Shown: positions 62,879-64,000 of the stretch, piece after piece | How positions within the stretch are numbered: the stretch's first letter is position 1 | Layout of the letters: every line of letters begins with the position of its first letter | NCBI GenBank assembly: GCA_947579665.1 | Contig: OX388350.1 | Span: 88,121,152 to 88,185,151, forward strand | Length of the DNA: 64,000 nt | From: Sympetrum striolatum | Taxonomy: Eukaryota > Arthropoda > Insecta > Odonata > Libellulidae | Direction of reading: 5' to 3' | Translations under genes and position numbers: made by a program | Notes under the pieces: generated by a model | Seen by the model: the letters and a program-made list of their open reading frames with translations, nothing else | Told to the model about the DNA's origin: nothing | The model's database searches: none

Positions 62879-62938
62879 GAGGAAAAAAATTGAAATTTCG
62901 GTTAAAATTTCTATTTTCGATGCTTGTTTAGATCATCT

Positions 62939-63336
62939 TTTGATTCATTGACATTGAGACATTGTCACATAAAACCTTGCTCCTGTTCTATTTTTTTCCT
63001 TTGGTTCAGTTATAAATTATACCATGAAGCTGTTTTGTGTGATTGGAAAACGAAACAGTAGAACCTGAGCCAGTATTGTTTATATCTTCATGGGTTTGCA
63101 CCTTATAGATGAAAGATTGGTATTCATGAATACTGCGGATAAAGTTTTACAGTTGTATGTATTTATTTTGTTTGCAATGGCAGTGCAATGAAATTATAAG
63201 AAAATTTTAATTCAAATAAGGTATACCTGTTTCAATGCACACAAAGAGAAAAATTTAGGAGATATTTTGAAGAATGGAATTCAGAAATATCCATTTGGAA
63301 AAAAATCTGAAAATAAAAAATTAATCAAATCAAAAA
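62939..63336. other. Array edge and non-satellite flank, no gene recognised
   Basis: Satellite identity ends within the last monomer at about 62,938. The first flanking bases contain CATTG three times (62,946, 62,952 and 62,960). The rest is AT-rich mixed sequence with no long open frame and no recognised element. Confidence 0.8.
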
Positions 63337-63416
63337 ATCTGCCTTGGTGGTGGAGTGGATAGCATTCCATTTACACTTCAACTGAAAAAACCTCAAGGTC
63401 CAATGTTCGAATATCC
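63337..63416 (+). repeat. Degenerate tRNA-like / tRNA-derived SINE-like segment
   Basis: TGGTGGAGTGG at 63,348-63,358 resembles an RNA polymerase III A box (TRGCNNAGTGG with one change). GTTCGAAT at 63,405-63,412 resembles the B-box core. Their spacing suits a tRNA-derived promoter. A T-stem around the TTCGAAT loop does not pair, and no clean cloverleaf could be drawn, so this is unlikely to be a working tRNA gene. A tRNA pseudogene or the head of a tRNA-derived SINE fits better. An A-rich stretch lies just upstream, but no clear target-site duplication was found. Confidence 0.5.
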
Positions 63417-63417
63417 G

Positions 63418-63441
63418 CTGATTGGATTTTTTTCCGATCAG
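63418..63441. repeat. 8-bp-stem hairpin directly after the tRNA-like segment
   Basis: CTGATTGG at 63,418-63,425 and CCGATCAG at 63,434-63,441 can pair over 8 bp with one G-T pair, enclosing an 8-base T-rich loop. It may belong to the body of the SINE-like element. A chance occurrence cannot be excluded. Confidence 0.45.
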
Positions 63442-63836
63442 GAAATGTTTATGTATGTTAGTAGTTGCCTCAGTGAAGCAGCACCCCCTGATAAGTTCAT
63501 AAGAGCTTAGAAAGTATAAAATGTTATTTTGTTCTCTAGTTTCTTGAGATGATTGATCATCTATGAGCAGAAAAGAATTAAATAATCACTCAGCACTAAT
63601 TTTCTTCTTATGGTATTCAGGATGAACCAAGCAAAGAAGGAGGAACAAGTCACTTAAAATATTTAATGAATGGCACACTATAAAAATTTACAATGTACAA
63701 TTTCAAATACAGCAGAGTAAATTACTTCTATCCATTTAATGAAAGATACATAAGATGTCTTCTTCTGCTCTCCTTAGGGATGCAAGTAAAATCTTCCATT
63801 TCTTACTTAAAAAGGATGTATGCATTGGTATATAAT
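63442..63836. other. Intergenic or 3' UTR sequence, no gene recognised
   Basis: No long open frame. On the minus strand ATTAAA occurs at 63,740-63,735 and 63,667-63,662, about 97 and 170 bases beyond the stop codon of the neighbouring open frame. Either could be a polyadenylation signal. CAGTGAAGCAGCACCCCCTG near 63,472 stands out as GC-richer and may be part of the SINE-like element. Confidence 0.4.
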
Positions 63837-64000
63837 TCAGATAAATAGTGCGTTCAGGATAAGCTGGAAACCAGGAGTCTGGATACCATCAAAATTGGCA
63901 TTAGCAGCCCTCAAAGCAATAAATGCCTGGGATTCTTTTCCAATAGGAGCGGCGCAACTTACTGCTACTCCAAGGCCCCAAAGGGAAGCTGTTGCACAAA
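63837..64000 (-). CDS. Putative C-terminal coding segment of an unidentified protein, cut by the window edge
   Basis: Read on the minus strand from codon TGT at 63,998 to the stop TGA at 63,839-63,837, there are 53 sense codons. The peptide has mixed, protein-like composition quite unlike the K/F-rich repeat frames: an early LWGLGVAVSCAAPIGKE, then QAFIALRAANANFDGIQTPG, ending FQLILNALFI before the stop. The first part (Gly/Ala/Val/Cys-rich) could be part of a membrane segment. The local GC content is higher than in the surrounding sequence. I do not recognise the family. The frame remains open to the window edge, so the upstream part and any splice site are unseen. The phrase CAACAG near 63,990 on the minus strand could be a splice acceptor. 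It could also be a decayed gene fragment. Confidence 0.45.
   Translation of the reverse strand, partial: CATASLWGLGVAVSCAAPIGKESQAFIALRAANANFDGIQTPGFQLILNALFI

Larger units (their letters stand above)
25160..62938 (+). repeat. AT-rich satellite array, part 2, up to its right edge
   Basis: The same monomer family as left of the gap, in the same orientation, continues to about 62,938. There the last monomer breaks off inside its second T-tract (after TTTAGATCATC) and unrelated sequence begins. Variants typical of this part include ACGGAAACTAATGC and TTTTGGATCC in place of TTTTCGATGC. No inverted monomers and no inserted mobile element were seen by eye. Confidence 0.97.

Noticed and set aside
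1..62938. CRISPR array
   Set aside because: Regular repetition is present, but the whole 91-92 bp unit is repeated with no short conserved repeat and unique spacers, and no cas-like genes are present.
1..62938. CENP-B box or another known centromere protein site
   Set aside because: No sequence close to the CENP-B box pattern was seen in the consensus or common variants. A centromeric role cannot be claimed from sequence.
1..62938. Telomeric repeats
   Set aside because: No short G-rich telomere-type tandem repeat was seen anywhere in the window.
1..62938. Phage, plasmid or bacterial features (operons, origins, rRNA)
   Set aside because: Nothing of this kind was seen. The long homogenised satellite, the SINE-like relic and the scaffold gap all indicate a eukaryotic nuclear assembly.
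63345..63420. Functional tRNA gene
   Set aside because: The A-box and B-box-like motifs are present, but the T-stem does not pair and no acceptor or anticodon stem could be built.
63447..63510. Short plus-strand frame beginning ATGTTTATGTATG (about 20 codons)
   Set aside because: Too short, no supporting context, and it lies in the SINE-like tail.

Overview
This window is almost entirely satellite DNA from a eukaryotic nuclear genome, probably an animal. I cannot name the species. Bases 1 to about 62,938 form one head-to-tail tandem array of an AT-rich monomer of about 91-92 bp (about 75% A+T by hand count of the consensus, roughly 690 monomers by length). It is interrupted only by a 200-base run of N at 24,960-25,159 and one insertion of about 49 bp near 2,561. 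The array runs off the left edge of the window. I saw no convincing gene inside it. Short open frames occur on both strands because the monomer length is not a multiple of three, and they look like by-products of the repeat.

The array has several layers of organisation. Domain I (1-4.4 kb) mixes ordinary monomers with a clearly divergent subfamily. Domain II (4.4-19.5 kb) is a tandem duplication of about 7.57 kb, each half holding two tandem copies of a 2.01 kb higher-order unit (22 monomers). Domain III (19.5-24.96 kb) carries shorter higher-order spacings and ends at the assembly gap. Domain IV (25.16-43.2 kb) is a mosaic of duplicated blocks at spacings of 28, 20, 31 and more monomers. Domain V (43.2-62.9 kb) has a marker monomer recurring eight times at spacings of 21, 29, 17, 18, 23, 35 and 23 monomers. 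It ends in a 734 bp (8-monomer) tandem duplication next to the array edge. A 1.6 kb block occurs four times, at 1, 4,819, 12,392 and 23,067. The pattern fits repeated unequal exchange and segmental amplification in register with the monomer.

The array stops abruptly near 62,938. The last 1.06 kb is ordinary low-copy-looking sequence. It holds a degenerate tRNA-like (SINE-like) segment with A-box and B-box matches near 63,348-63,414, a hairpin at 63,418-63,441, and at the right edge a minus-strand open frame (63,837 to beyond 64,000) that reads like the C-terminal part of a real protein of unknown family.

The points most worth following up are the helically phased A/T tracts of the monomer, its retained CpG sites, the variable-length higher-order repeats with footprints of single-monomer gain and loss, the internal island of divergent monomers, and a cluster of +1 homopolymer differences on both sides of the gap that suggests poorer assembly there.
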